This document shows, piece by piece, positions 1 to 10,874 of a stretch of 34,190 bases of DNA (positions are counted from its first letter, which is position 1; the number at the start of each line of letters is the position of its first letter). The stretch is from assembly GCA_018296165.2 (NCBI GenBank), contig JACKQL020000235.1, positions 1-34,190 on the forward strand, written 5' to 3'. Made by a program: the position numbers and the translations under genes. The notes under the pieces are model-generated. The model was not told the origin of the DNA. It was given only the letters and a program-made list of their open reading frames with translations, and did not search any database. The stretch comes from Termitomyces sp. T153 (taxonomy: Eukaryota > Basidiomycota > Agaricomycetes > Agaricales > Lyophyllaceae).

Positions 1-132
1 TTTTGAACAGGAACAACTCCTAGCTTTTAGAACTTCATCACACTACTACTCCCGTTTTCTGGACGTCGCTGGTCTGATCAACCAGCCCCACCAACTACGT
101 GAGTAATCCCCAAAAAACTCTCATTACTAATT

Positions 133-3054
133 ATGGCCTATAGAACTCGTCTTTGCTCGGCGAAACTGGCACAACCTGCAGTGGTGCCCGTCATCAAGTA
201 TGACCACGAGCAGAGCTCAATTCAGGAAGTCTCCTCGCAGCTTACTGAACTGAGCAGCTCGACGGGATCGGCATATCCCTCAGCCGTGAGCACACAAGCC
301 GGCGAAAGCCCCGCAGATAGAGCAGATACCCCTAGGTCTGTGACAGAAAGGGATGCCCATTTTAAAAAAAATGGAGGTACACTTGCTGGAGGAACACCTC
401 GCGAGGAGGAGCACGGCGCTGACGAGCGTGGCGACTCAATCATTGATAAAGCAGTTGATAGCAATTACCCTGTCTTTAATGATAACTCATTTCATTCGGA
501 ATCGACACCAGTATCGAACCGTAAAACGCATGCACTCCCGGGAAGAAGGATTCCTGAGACAACAGTCAGTGAGTCAGAAGTAACTACTGCACTGGGGAGA
601 ACCGTCAACTTCACCCGACTCTCCATGACGGATGAGGAGCGAGAACGTTACGACCGACGGACGGAACATGTCCGTCGGAATCGGGCTAGAGAAAATCAAT
701 TCTGGGGGACTGAAAATTTCCGCCAAGAGGACTCCGGATCAGAGGAAGTCTGTACCGATAAGGGGAAGGGGGCCGACCCACACAACTGGGGTGGGTTGGA
801 CCTTCCCGAGGAGGAATTGGACCCTGGGTTTCAACAACAGATGTTCGGACTAAGGGAAAGCGAACTGACCCAGGGCGCCATTGGGAACAGTAATACACAA
901 AACCCTGTGAAAGCTGAACCCGAGCTGGACTTCAACGCACCAGACGGGGAAGCCCCATCTCGGGAGGATATTAAACAATATTTACGCGACAAGCGAAGAC
1001 TGGTCAAGGAACTGGACAAGCTAAAGCTAAAACAATCCAACAATAAAAGAAGAGGATGTGCAGGTTCTGTGCCGGTCTCTGATGAGCTAGCCCTCCTAAT
1101 TGAAAAGGTCACAGGAGGGAGAAGCAAATTGGATCGGGGTCGCTACAGTAAGGGCACCCCACCATCCAAGAGAGATACACGGCCTATCGCTGAGATAACT
1201 GGAAGGAGCGCATTGGGCCAAGCTTTCAAGCGGCTGGAGAAGGAACCGAACGGAGACATGTCAGAACCATTGTCTAGCTCAGAACCTGACTCTGAGTCAG
1301 AGTCAGATTTGGAATCTCCTCCATCCTCATCCTTGGGAAGCTCAGGGGATGAGGAATCATCATCCGACTCCGAATCAACCACTAGTAGCGAAAGCTCCTT
1401 GAAGGGTCATCGGGGCCGCCAACATCAGAAGAAGGGGAAGAGTAGTAAAGGTCATAAAAGCAGCAAATCCAAGTCGCGTCATAAGCACAATAAGCCCAGG
1501 ACCTTGATTAAACCCACTCCACCTGAGAAATATGATGGGCAAGCCTCATATCATAATTTCCAGAAATTTCTGATGCATGGCACTGCATACGTTAAATACG
1601 GCTATGTAGAGAAGCGCCATCAAGTTATGGTGCTATCAGAATTCTTAACAGGGAAGGCTTACACATTCTACACGCATCATGTGTCCTTTGCACCACAGAA
1701 GTGGACGTTGAAAAGCTTCTTCACTGAACTTTTCAACTATTGCTTCCCAATAGACTACTGCAATCAGCAGCGGGTCCACCTGGAAAGGCTGGAGCAAGGG
1801 AGCAGATCTGTTAAAGACTATGTGGCTGATTTGGACAAATTATTTACCATTGTAGGGTCGGATAGCCGATGTGCATGGATTGTAAAGCTATTCAATGGGT
1901 TCAGACCTTCAATTCGCAAGTCTCTGCTTAGGGCTCACCTCAATCCCGAACGATTGGGGTGGGATGAAGTGGTTCAGGAGGTGGAGTACCAGGAGATGGC
2001 TGAGAACGTGGACGTAGAAGAAGCATGTCGATCTCTCCATGGGAATCAGCCAAACCACCAATCTCGGCAAGACAGGCGCTGTGAGGGTTGCACTGATCAG
2101 CATGACTTCCGTAACCCTCCTAAATGAAAGGGCTCACTGTCGTTTGGAAAGAAAACCAATGAAACTCCCAGATTCTCGTCAATGAGGATGGGAATATCAA
2201 CCCAAAAGACTTGTACCAAACCAGGATCATCCAGGCCAAAACGGTTGGCTAACACGTCCAGGCCAAAGTACGCATTGAGTAAGGAAGAAGAAGTGGAACT
2301 GAGGGCCACAAATAAGTGCTTCCGGTGCAAGGAAGAAGGACACTTAGCTCGAAACTGTCCAAGGGCCCACGTCGCCAGGTCGACAGGTGACAGGCCCCCA
2401 GGAATCAGCGCATATGGAATGTCTGTAAACCTGGAGGAAACCGAGCAGCTGAGGGTATCCAGTTTGGAAGAGATAACTGAGCTTACCATTGGGGCTCTGA
2501 GCCTCTGGGATGCCATCAACGAAGAGGCATCCCACTGCAGTTCAGGCCCACCTAGCCTTCAAACAGTGTTGGCCAGTGTGGATGATGTTGAAGATTGCTA
2601 TGCAGATGCCTCACCAAATGATGGGTTGGTACAGGAGCTGTGGGGTGAATGCCCCGCAAACCCACAAGAAGCCCAGCGGCCCGCAACTGGGTACTTGAGG
2701 ACTCGAGACAACTGCCTACCTGAATGGTCAGATGCAGAGGCAGAATTTTTTGAGGAAGTGTATGTTACTGATCCAGTAGACCTTGAGGAACTCCCCTTCA
2801 AAGTCACAAACGTTGAGGAACAATTGGAATTGTTACAATTGATGGAAGGGCCTCAAAGTTGTTTGGATGATGGCCTCTCACAAGCCCTCGAATACATGCT
2901 AGAAAGCATGCAACCTTATCCTGGGGATCCCAGGAACGTGCTACAATTTCGGGGCAGGCGCTTCTTGGTGTACGCCATCTTGGATGAAGAACTGATTGTC
3001 ATGGATCTGGTACTAGACACTGACAGTTTCTTATCTATTCTCCAGGCTAATTGA
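133..3054 (+). pseudogene. gag: Gag polyprotein region with zinc knuckle (gypsy-1)
   Basis: Gag packages the element RNA into virus-like particles. The ATG at 133 opens a 664-codon stretch. The first part is hydrophilic and rich in Ser, Glu and Asp, with a Ser/Lys/Arg-rich tract around codons 430-455. A Retrotrans_gag-like capsid domain follows at about codons 456-640 (TPPEKYDG, then YCNQQRVHLERLEQGSRSV). A TGA at 2125-2127 follows Pro-Pro-Lys. The same frame then reopens and carries a CCHC zinc knuckle (C-X2-C-X4-H-X4-C) at 2317-2358, beginning CFRCKEEGHLARNC. The knuckle lying in the same frame past the stop shows that the TGA is a lesion and not the natural gag end. The region from about 2400 to 3054 is acidic and I recognise no domain in it. 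Confidence 0.85.
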
Positions 3055-4047
3055 CACAATTTTGAAGTTTGATTATGGTATGCCACCCTATGTGCAGAAC
3101 GTGCAGGGGTACCACTCACTCGCCACAGTTGGTTTCAAACTTGTCTATGTTGTAATGTCTGGGGTTGGAATGCCCGTCAGGTACTGGAATTGGGCATAGG
3201 CTACAGCACCTCAGAACAACACAGATTGCATTTTGGCTGATGGTTTGATGTAGAGCCTACTGAAGGAGGAGAATTTATGATCTTGGATCATGTTAGTGGA
3301 GGTCAATTCCAGATTCAGGTTGCTTGTCTATGGAACCCACATTTTGACATTGTGAGTTAGCTAGTGAAGCACAACCTCAGGGGAGGCCCTGAGACAATAA
3401 AAGAAGACCTTGGGGAAGGGTTCCCCTGGCACCTGGAGGACCTGTTTGAGAACAGGGCTTTGGAACCACAACCAGGACCTGGTTGGGGTTCCTATTTCCC
3501 AAGATCGGACTCATTCTGTTGGGAACTGGGTCTGTATGGGCAACAAGTGGAAGCAGGCATGTACCCAGCTGTGCAGCGGAACTCAGCCTATGCCAGAGAT
3601 GTTTCTTGCCAGGTTCCCAAGCCACTGGTGATTGTAGCGCACGTGAATGGACAGCCGGCTCATGCACTAATTGACTCAGGGTCACTGGGAGATTTTGTGT
3701 CTAGCACCCTGGCTCAACAGTTAATGCTAACAAAAAAGGAACTGAAAACACCTATTCCCATACAATTAGCCATGCAGGGGTCACGCTCAAGGATAAATTC
3801 TGGCACAATGGCTGAGTTTCAGTACCAGACTATCAGAGAGCAATGTTATTTTGATGTGATCAACCTGTCAGGATATGATCTCATCTTGGGCACTCCGTGG
3901 CTATTCCAACATAAAATAACTTATGGGCTGAACCTGCCCAGGGTCGTGGTTGGTAGTCCTACTTCACTGCCCCTGGTCAGAGATGGGGTCACTCGATTGG
4001 CCTCTCATGCAATGCAGATGTATGAGGAGAACCTTGAAAAGATCTGA
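3055..4047 (+). pseudogene. Retroviral-type aspartic protease region (gypsy-1)
   Basis: This domain would cleave the Gag-Pol polyprotein. The frame stays open except for TGA at 3070 and 3238 and TAG at 3358. The clearest open part is 3364-4047. It contains the retropepsin active-site motif Ala-Leu-Ile-Asp-Ser-Gly-Ser, with the catalytic Asp codon at 3673-3675. The flap-side motif YDLILGTPWLFQHKI follows about 70 residues later and matches the usual ILG-PWL signature of gypsy proteases. The stop at 4045 (after Lys-Ile, before Ala-Glu-Leu-Arg) fits a CGA arginine codon changed to TGA. The catalytic residues look intact, so the domain is broken only by nonsense changes. Confidence 0.85.
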
Positions 4048-4191
4048 GCTGAGCTGCGTGAGTACACCAGACCGGTCTGCAAGACAGCAGGAGAAATGCC
4101 TCTCCCCCCTCTGAGGGCTATCAATCATGAAATACCACTGATTGACCCAAACAAGATTTACACTTGGTGGCCATTGTGATGCCCTGAAGCA

Positions 4192-4872
4192 ATGAGGCCC
4201 CAATGGGCAGCCAAGCGTGATGCCTATATAAAAAGCGGTCAGTGGAGGGTCACAAGCATAGGCAACACAGTGCCAATGTTGCTCATCCCCAAACCAGGGC
4301 TGGTGAAAGCTGGGGAGGCCCCACAAATGCGCACTGTGTTTGATCTATGGGCACGGAATGCGAATACAGTAAAGAGGTTGTCTCCTTTGCCCAACATCAA
4401 TGGGATACTCCACCAGGTGGCACATGGAAGGTACCGCTTGATCCTTGATGGACAGGATGCATATGAACAAATATGCATTGTGCCTGAACATGTTAACCGC
4501 TCAGCCATTACTACACCTGACAGAAATATGGTAAGCAATGTGCTGCAGCAGGGCAACTGCGATGTGCCAGCAATGTACCAAGCACTTATGAACCACATTT
4601 TTTCAGCATTCCTAGGAAGGTTTCTAGATGTATACCTAGACGACATCATAATTTACTTGGATATGCTGGAGGAACATGTCCAGCATGTCAGAACTGTGAT
4701 TGACATCCTAAAAGGGGAAAAGCTCTACCTTGGTGAAAAGAAGATCCATTTCCTATGTAAGGAGATGAGGGTCCTAGGTCATATTGTAGATGACAATGGC
4801 ATACAGATGGACCCAGATAAGGTTGATGCCTTAGTACAATGGAAAGCTCCAACAAATCGGGACTTACTATGA
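4192..4872 (+). pseudogene. Reverse transcriptase domain (gypsy-1)
   Basis: This is the RNA-dependent DNA polymerase that copies the element RNA. The frame shows the palm-domain blocks in order: an MRTVFDLWARNANT stretch (usually DYR-LN, so Tyr-Arg appears changed to Leu-Trp), PLPNINGILHQV, DGQDAYEQICI, and the catalytic box YLDDIIIYLD. The two Asp codons of the box are at 4639-4644 and are intact. The connection follows with VLGHIVDDNGIQMDPDKVDAL. A TGA at 4177 precedes the domain. A TGA at 4870 interrupts it just before Gly-Phe-Leu-Gly, where the family has arginine (LRGFLG). The Arg to Trp change in the DYR block also fits CGG to TGG. Confidence 0.92.
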
Positions 4873-5937
4873 GGATTCTTGGGAGCTGCTGGATATCTCA
4901 CAGATGACATAGACTGCGTACATATCCCAATGGGGGTTCTCCATGGGCTTACTGGAGACACGGTACCCTTTTACTGGGAATATACTCATCAGCGAGCATT
5001 TGAGGACATTAAACACCTGGCTGCTCACTGTAAGGAACATCACTGCAGGCCACTGATCTATGGGCCTGATGCTGAACCTGTCAATGTTGTCACAGACGGC
5101 TGTGGTACAGGGATAGCTGGGGTGGTCAGTCAAGGGAAGGAGTGGCGCACCACAAGGGTAGCTGCATTCTTTTCAGCTAAATTAAACTCAGCACAACAGA
5201 ACTACCCAGTGCACGAGATTGAAATGCTTGCAGGCATTGAAACCATGATGCATCACCGAGACATTCCGCAAGGGGTCAGATTTGTGTGGTACACAGATCA
5301 CAAAGGATTAATTCACCTATTAAATCAGAAGAACTTGTCTGGACGACAGGCCTGGTGGCTGGAAAAGATCAGCGAGTTCAACTTTGCAGTGGAATATGTC
5401 CCTGGTGTGGAAAATATATTGTCTGATGCATTGTCACAGCTTTATGCCTATGACGAGCCTGGGATGGTAAGAGCCAGGAGCGAGTACACTTACCACAATG
5501 TCATTGACAATGACTTGTTAAAGGACTATGATGTGTCAATGCCTGTCATGGTGGGAAAGAAGGGCAAGCTGTCTAGCCTCAACAGCATGGAAGTAAGCAC
5601 CGAAAATGCTGAACCCAGCCTGGAAAAACAGATCGAGACTGTCTGGAAGAGCCCACGACAATGCCACAAGTTACAAGTGGCAGATACTGGACAACCTGAG
5701 ACAAGTTGGGAGTTTGCATCCCGCATGACCCAAAATTTCATCCTGAATGGGCCAGGAGGACGAAAGGAGGGCGGGGATATCAGAGACACTGGCAATAAGC
5801 TCACTATACGAATCCCTGCCAAAGTCCTGAACAAGGAAGAATTCCATGATGAACGATTAGCTCACCAAGCAACTGACTTAAGTAAGATCAAAGAAGATGA
5901 GCCTGTGGCACTAACAGAAATGCTGAGCGGAGGGTGA
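4873..5937 (+). pseudogene. RT connection and RNase H domain (gypsy-1)
   Basis: RNase H removes the RNA template during reverse transcription. After GFLGAAGYL comes the connection with FYWEYTHQRAFEDIK. The RNase H fold follows: VVTDGCGTGIAGVVSQ (first Asp), FFSAKLNSAQQNYPVHEIEML (Glu), and VWYTDHKGLIHLL (Asp). The closing EYVPGVENILSDALSQ corresponds to the usual PG-N-ADALSR. The last residue is Gln where most relatives have Arg. The frame continues through a less conserved linker to a TGA at 5935, and another TGA lies at 5995 ahead of the integrase. Both sit where an arginine codon is a plausible ancestor. Confidence 0.88.
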
Positions 5938-5997
5938 GAACCAGTAGACTTACTTGGAAACATCCGTGGAAGATATTTTGAGGACCCAGTGTTCTGA

Positions 5998-6942
5998 AAA
6001 ATCACAGAACTACCACGAGAACACAAGAACTTCAAAGTTACAAACAACAAGCTTGTATATTTAAAAACAAATGGAACTTGGGTGTTATGCATCCCTAATG
6101 TACAAGTTGCTGGACAAAGTCTAAGAGAAATCATCATATCAGAGGCGCATTTGGTTCTAGCACACCTGGGAGCAACTAAGACTTTAGCTTACCTCCGAAA
6201 TCATGTTTGGTGGAAGGAAATTCATCATGATGTGACAACCTACTGTAAGTCCTGTCAGACCTGCAGTAGAAACAAACCAGTAAACCACAAACCTTACAGA
6301 TTGTTACATCCACTTTCCATACCCACACAACCCTGGGAAGTTATAGGGATTGACTTTGTGGGGCCATTACCCAAGTCAAAAGGACATGATGCCACCTTTG
6401 ATTTGATCACGGTGATCATTGACCACCTCACCACAATGGTGCACTTGGTCCCCAGCCGAACTAACTATGCGGCTACATCTTTAGCCGAACTCATATTCTC
6501 CGAAGTTTACAAACATCATGGGCTGCCATGCACCATAGTCAGTGATTGAGACACTTACTTTACTAGTACATTTTGGACTCACCTGCACTCCTTGATCAGA
6601 ACCAACCTAAGAATGTCCAGTTCATACCACCCCCAGACTGATGGGGCTACTGAACATGCCAATTGTACAATTGTACAAATGATTTGACAAAGCATTAGTC
6701 CAGCTCAGACTGACTGGGTAGCCAAGCTCCCTGCAGTGGAATTTGCCATCAACCTGGCACGCTCCGAGAGCATGGGATACTCACCGTTCTTCCTGAACCA
6801 TGGTCAAATGCCCCAATCCATGGTGTGGAACCCTGCAGCCCCTGACGAATACATGGGTGTAAGGATATATGCCCAACGTTTGAGAACAGCTATCATGGCA
6901 GCACATGACAGCATACTAGCAGCAAGAATCAAACAGGTTTGA
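5998..6942 (+). pseudogene. Integrase with HHCC and DD35E (gypsy-1)
   Basis: Integrase inserts the cDNA into the host chromosome. The zinc-binding head is visible as H-X4-H (HLVLAH) followed by YCKSCQTCSRNK. The catalytic core has Asp at 6352-6354 (GIDFVGPLP), Asp at 6544-6546 (TIVSD) and Glu at 6652-6654 (DGATEHAN). The last two have exactly 35 residues between them, the DD35E spacing. A TGA at 6547-6549 directly follows the second Asp, where the family has SDRD or SDRG. Further TGA codons at 6685 (Met-Ile-stop-Gln-Ser) and 6940 (Gln-Val-stop-Leu) also replace expected arginines. All three catalytic residues survive. Confidence 0.92.
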
Positions 6943-7440
6943 CTGGCCAACCAAAAACGTCAGACAGTTCCCTTCATGGAAGGTGACCTGGTCTACATGT
7001 CAACAAAAAACTTAACCTACCCTAAGGGATTGGCACGAAAGTTAATTCCAAAATTTGTAGGGCCATATTTGATTCTACGTGACTATGGGAACCACTCATT
7101 CCATGTGAACCTACCTGCCATAATGAGACAGTGCAGGATTCATGATGTGTTCCACGCATCCTCACTTTGTATCCACCATCCTAATGATGACCGATTGTTC
7201 CCTGGACAATTAGACGAGCAGGTAGTGGAGCCTGAACAACACCCGCACAAATGGACTGCCAACAAAATACTTAATCATGCCGGTACCAAGTCAAACCTCC
7301 TATTCAAAGTATTATGGAAGTCAGGCAACAAGACTTGGCTACTCCAACCCCAAGTGGAGGACCTGAACCTATTGAAGCCTTATCTTGACATTCAAGGAGC
7401 CACCACTGTGGCGGAGCTCCCGATCAGTGTTGGTCAGCTG
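6943..7440 (+). pseudogene. Integrase C-terminal tail (gypsy-1)
   Basis: The frame continues with the GPY/F module typical of gypsy integrases: GDLVYMSTKNL, then KLIPKFVGPYLILRDYG and a FHASSLCIHHPNDD block equivalent to FHVSLLRP. A weak chromodomain-like stretch follows (KWTANKILNHAG, then FKVLWKSGNKTWLLQP). It ends near a LKPYLDIQGA motif, commonly the tail of this group. Chromodomain-like tails can steer integration toward particular chromatin. Here the aromatic cage is not clear, so I call only a chromodomain-like tail. The frame stays open past the polypurine tract to 7825, which is probably chance. Confidence 0.75.
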
Positions 7441-7525
7441 TCTCTGCACGACCCCCAAATTTTCCTTGATGGATCAAAAAATGAGATGAAAATTGACTCA
7501 AAAATTTCAAGACCTACGGCTATAA

Positions 7526-7539
7526 AAGGAGGAAGGGGT
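7526..7539 (+). other. Candidate polypurine tract of gypsy-1
   Basis: A 14-base purine-only run (AAAAGGAGGAAGGGG-like) is followed at once by TG, the usual first bases of an LTR. It lies about 90 bases after the recognisable pol tail, where a plus-strand primer site is expected. The supposed 3' LTR starting here could not be confirmed, because no matching 5' copy is present in the window. Confidence 0.45.
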
Positions 7540-7752
7540 GCTTCATTAAATTCTATTGCAGTTTATTGCTTGAGCCCCCCCGCTCGCATAACTGTCTCCC
7601 CCATTCACTCCCACCTTAGTCATCCTCTGCCTTCCATGGGTTGCCATTTGCGATCTGAAAAGGGACTCAATCCCCCCAACAAGGACAACAAATATCACCC
7701 CCTTCATCATTACAAGACCCCCAGCAACATCTCTTTCCAGGCCTCGGACGGA

Positions 7753-8670
7753 ATGATCATCCTGGTCAATATTAACAGCCGGAGCGTCGGGTTAACGCTC
7801 TCCCCCACTCAGTTCCAGATGTATTGAGACTGGGACGCGAATTGCAGGAAGGACCCGTTCTATGGCAATCACAACCCTGTGCCCGTGGGGTATGCTGACT
7901 GCGTCGATATGTTCAATCGTCACCCCACGTATCCCTGCAAGCTTGTGACCTGGGATAACAAGCGCCAGGGCTTTTTCTCCCCTTACTATTCCATCCCCTT
8001 GACCGTGATCCAGTTCAAATCCGTTGATAAACGCTATCAGTCTTTCCTCGATGTTGGCCTCCTGTGCCCTAACGGAGACGTCAATCAGCAATGTTGGCAG
8101 ACAGTCTTGTTGGCTATCCTCAGGCCACACTCCCAGTCGGAGCGGAATTGCGAGCGCGGCAAGGAGAAGCATCTCAGGGCAGAGCTTCAACAGGCTCGCA
8201 AAGAAGATTTACTTCCCTCTCACCTCTGCGCACCCCCAAAAAAACAATGCAAGAAGCGCATGGATCAAACTTCCGGGCCTGCTACAGATATGTCCAGCCC
8301 GATTCCCCCTTCCTACCGTCGTCACTCCCACTACTTCCCGTACCCTCGAGGCAAGCAAGGCCAGGGTGCTGCGCCACGCGCCTGCAACTATCCCCATCAA
8401 TCCCAGCGTCAGGGGTCCACCTCCGCAATCAACTCGGCATCCATTCTGTTTACACCCCTCTCACCCCGCGTTGTGCCCGTAGCTGGTAGTTCCCAAACCA
8501 CCTCTACGGTAGACTCTATTGGAGACAAAGACTCGGCCCCCGCCGCTGGACACGTCGACCTTGAAGATATGTTCGAAGGACTTAGTAACTTTGACGGAGA
8601 GGCTTCCGATCATCCAGAGGATCAGGACATGCACGATCTGGATCATGAACTTGATCCCGCTGCCAACTAA
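7753..8670 (+). CDS. Unrecognised ORF, possibly a broken gene
   Basis: A 263-codon frame runs from an ATG at 7879 to TAA at 8668-8670. The same frame is open upstream to an ATG at 7753 except for one TGA at 7825-7827, so the gene may once have begun earlier. The N-terminal 100 residues look like a globular fold (motifs VPVGYADCVDMFNRHPTYP and WDNKRQGFFSPYYSIPL). The middle is basic and Pro/Ser-rich (KKQCKKR). The C-terminus is strongly acidic (DLEDMFEGL, then HPEDQDMHDLDHELD). I do not recognise the family. It lies just past the gypsy-1 polypurine tract and shares the pol frame, so it could be host sequence, LTR sequence or a captured gene. It could also lack function. Confidence 0.4.
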
Positions 8671-9492
8671 ACCTATATACTCATCGGCAAACACGCCAGC
8701 TTCCTGTCCTTACTCATTATCGATGCTCGACCACACTCTTTTGCTCCCCTCTGTCTTTACACGGTCCCCACTTCCTCTCACTTACCTCTGTTGTTTATGA
8801 GGCATCCTATCGAACCCCACGAATGCCTGGAGGGCGTTGTAACGACGCGCTGCCAAGTCTAAACACGCGGTCACTACCTCGGTACCTCTGGCTTCATCTT
8901 TATTCCGACATGACTATACTTTATTTACGTACAGCGTTTATACGATATATAATAGTGCGACATGTATCGTATACGGTAGATCCTCTCAATCTAGGACTTA
9001 CAACTGTTCTGGTCGAAGGTCTCTGAGTTTCACTCTCTCTCGTGCGACGTTACCGTATCATCACGCAAACGTCACAGTCAATCGCGCAAAACCTATTCTT
9101 GCTTATGGCTGCAGAATATACCTTGAGGACGCTTGCAATCGGCTTTAGCATGAGACAGTTATGGAGTGAGGCGACAAGTAGTTAAAACTCAATACATGCT
9201 CAGTGACACTCACGGAACGTTCACTTTTTTTGCAATTTGCCAAGGGCTCGGCATCCATACAGATATCGAACTTCATTTTGGTCACTCATCAATGGCTAAA
9301 TTCTATGCTACCCGAATCTCGGATTACCTATATTTCGCCTCTGATAACTTATTGAAATGACCCATATTGGATATTGTTGACCTATCAGAAGCTCAAAAAC
9401 TTGGCATTGAACCCTGCCAACTTAGAGGTTAATGTGGGATTGATTAGCTCCACCCAATTCCAGAGACTCATCCCTAATGCGAACGTGAGAAA
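8671..9492. other. Gap with no supported gene
   Basis: Only short frames without recognisable motifs occur here. The stretch from about 8930 to 9200 is AT-richer than its surroundings. It lies downstream of the secreted-protein gene on the minus strand and should hold that gene's 3' untranslated region. I see no tRNA, rRNA or repeat. Confidence 0.5.
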
Positions 9493-10290
9493 TCACTTCC
9501 TCTCACTCACGCGTTTTTTTAGAAACAACGACTTACACCGGTTTGGCCGAACCTTGACTAGATGCTTTCTGGAGCGAATGGCATCAGATCTCTCTGCTTT
9601 GAGGTTCCTTGAACCTGTCCTGAAGAATGCCACCGAAACATGCCCATTAACGTCGCTCGTTTCATTAGCCACCAATGCCCCAGCGACAGGGGCGTCAGTT
9701 GCCCCGTCTGTTACAGTAAGAGTAATCGGAACCCCCACGCGAGCCTCCCTGGGGCCAGATAACTTCAGAGTCTTATTGGCCGCACTGTACGCGAAGAGAA
9801 CTTCATCGAATGCTCTAACCCGGAGCTGACACCCTCCGGCAGGGGCATCTCTGTAGTTCAGAATTAGATGCCAGAAATCGCTCTCATTCTTTACCGCAGG
9901 TACGCCCGCAATCATCGTCACGAGGTAGTCTTCGAATCTCGGGAACCAAGTTCTGAAAGCTTATGAGTCAGCGTGGTCTTTAATCACCTCAATAGGAAGG
10001 GCTTACCCATCCCACGCGAAACGCCCGATTCTTGATGCATCATCGAGCGCAGCAATTGCAGTTGGCCCAGGAAAAGGGTGTGCGTGGTTGTTTGTCCCGT
10101 CGCAAGGATGTCTGACTCCTGAAGCTGTGACGGGATGGCCGTGGGTCAGCACAATCCTGTCGAAGATAGTGTTGGTTTCTCCCTCAATGCGCAGACGGAC
10201 GAATGTAGGGTAATTGTGCGCTGGGGCGGCTAGGACAAGTGAAATACCGGTGAGAAGACTTGAAAATAAGGCAAGCGTGAACCAAATCAT
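9493..10290 (-). CDS. Secreted DUF4430-like protein, two exons, 247 aa
   Basis: Exon 1 is 10290-10007 and exon 2 is 9952-9493. The 54-bp intron begins GTAAGC and ends TTTCAG. Splicing joins RFAWDG to TWFPRFEDYL and keeps one frame (744 nt) to the stop. Residues 1-21 form a classical signal peptide ending Leu-Ala-Ala-Pro. The mature part begins with a beta-rich domain (VRLRIEGETNTIFD) carrying a conserved-looking HPCDGTNN motif and a later GGCQ, a likely disulfide pair. The second half (PITLTVTDGATDAPVAGA, then DVNGHVSV) looks like an Ig-like or transthyretin-like carrier fold ending with KAERSD. This two-part plan is common in fungal extracellular proteins related to DUF4430. The role is unknown; cell-surface or ligand binding is inference. 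Confidence 0.85.
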
Positions 10291-10874
10291 GGTGGGCTTC
10301 TGAGAGTTGGCGCGGATAGCTCTGTAATTTATTCAGACGAGGTCGAGGCACACGATTGTCAAGTGGAATTTCCCTTCTTCCGACTGTCGCTTTCTCATGA
10401 TCTCTTGAATCTAGCTCCAAACTTACCAGCAACGTCAGCCTTTGTACGTAAATGTACCAATAGCTATTTGCTTTAAGTGTTTTTTTTACCTTATTCCTTG
10501 TCGCACAGTCAACGCATCGTGTGTATCCTGACAATAATATTAGACGTTGTCATAGCAGAGATGTAATGCCGAAGGAAACACCACAGTAAATACTTGAATG
10601 AGGGACACAACAAAACAGTGCGGGTGATACATGTAGGATTATGACAAGAGATGGGGAAATTGCAGAGACGTACAAGAGAAAGACAGCTGATGACGGACAA
10701 GCAGATGGTACAGGTACAGACATGAGAATGAGAATGCACGACAGAGAGTAGAAGAAACGTAGACATTACGATGGGGGGAGGGTATACGAGGATAAAGTTA
10801 CAAGAACAAGAATAGACATTCAAGATTGCAGAGGGGGAAAGAAAGTGGGCAGGAAACTCATGGGACAAAATAAA
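10291..10874. other. Intergenic region between PPS1-like and secreted-protein genes
   Basis: This 584-base gap holds the promoter side of the secreted-protein gene (10291 upward, minus strand) and the 3' side of the PPS1-like gene. Minus-strand frames here are low in coding character, dominated by Ser, Cys and Leu, and match no family I know. I see no RNA gene. Confidence 0.5.

Larger units (their letters stand above)
1..7539 (+). mobile_element. Ty3/gypsy LTR retrotransposon 1 (internal region, LTRs not delimited)
   Basis: Gag, aspartic protease, reverse transcriptase, RNase H and integrase occur in that order on one strand, the Ty3/gypsy (Metaviridae) order. All parts lie in the same reading frame from the ATG at 133 to the purine-rich tract near 7526-7539. 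No frame change is needed, only read-through of stops at 2125, 3052, 3070, 3238, 3358, 4045, 4177, 4870, 5935, 5995, 6547, 6685 and 6940. Twelve are TGA and one (3358) is TAG. The copy is therefore dead by point substitution, not by indels. I compared the first 130 bases with 7540-8800 by eye and found no direct repeat, so the 5' LTR is probably left of the window and the 3' LTR is missing or unrecognised. Confidence 0.9.

Noticed and set aside
133..7440. TGA recoding (alternative genetic code or selenocysteine-like read-through) to explain the many in-frame TGA codons
   Set aside because: The intact DUF2415 host gene ends in TGA, and the TGA codons in the elements sit at arginine positions made from CGA, which fits mutation.
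9374..9829. 151-codon ORF on the plus strand
   Set aside because: It is the complement of exon 2 of the secreted protein gene, whose splice and signal peptide are convincing.
10509..10868. 119-codon minus-strand ORF after the PPS1-like gene
   Set aside because: Cys/Ser/Leu-rich low-complexity translation without domain features, in a likely 3' untranslated region.
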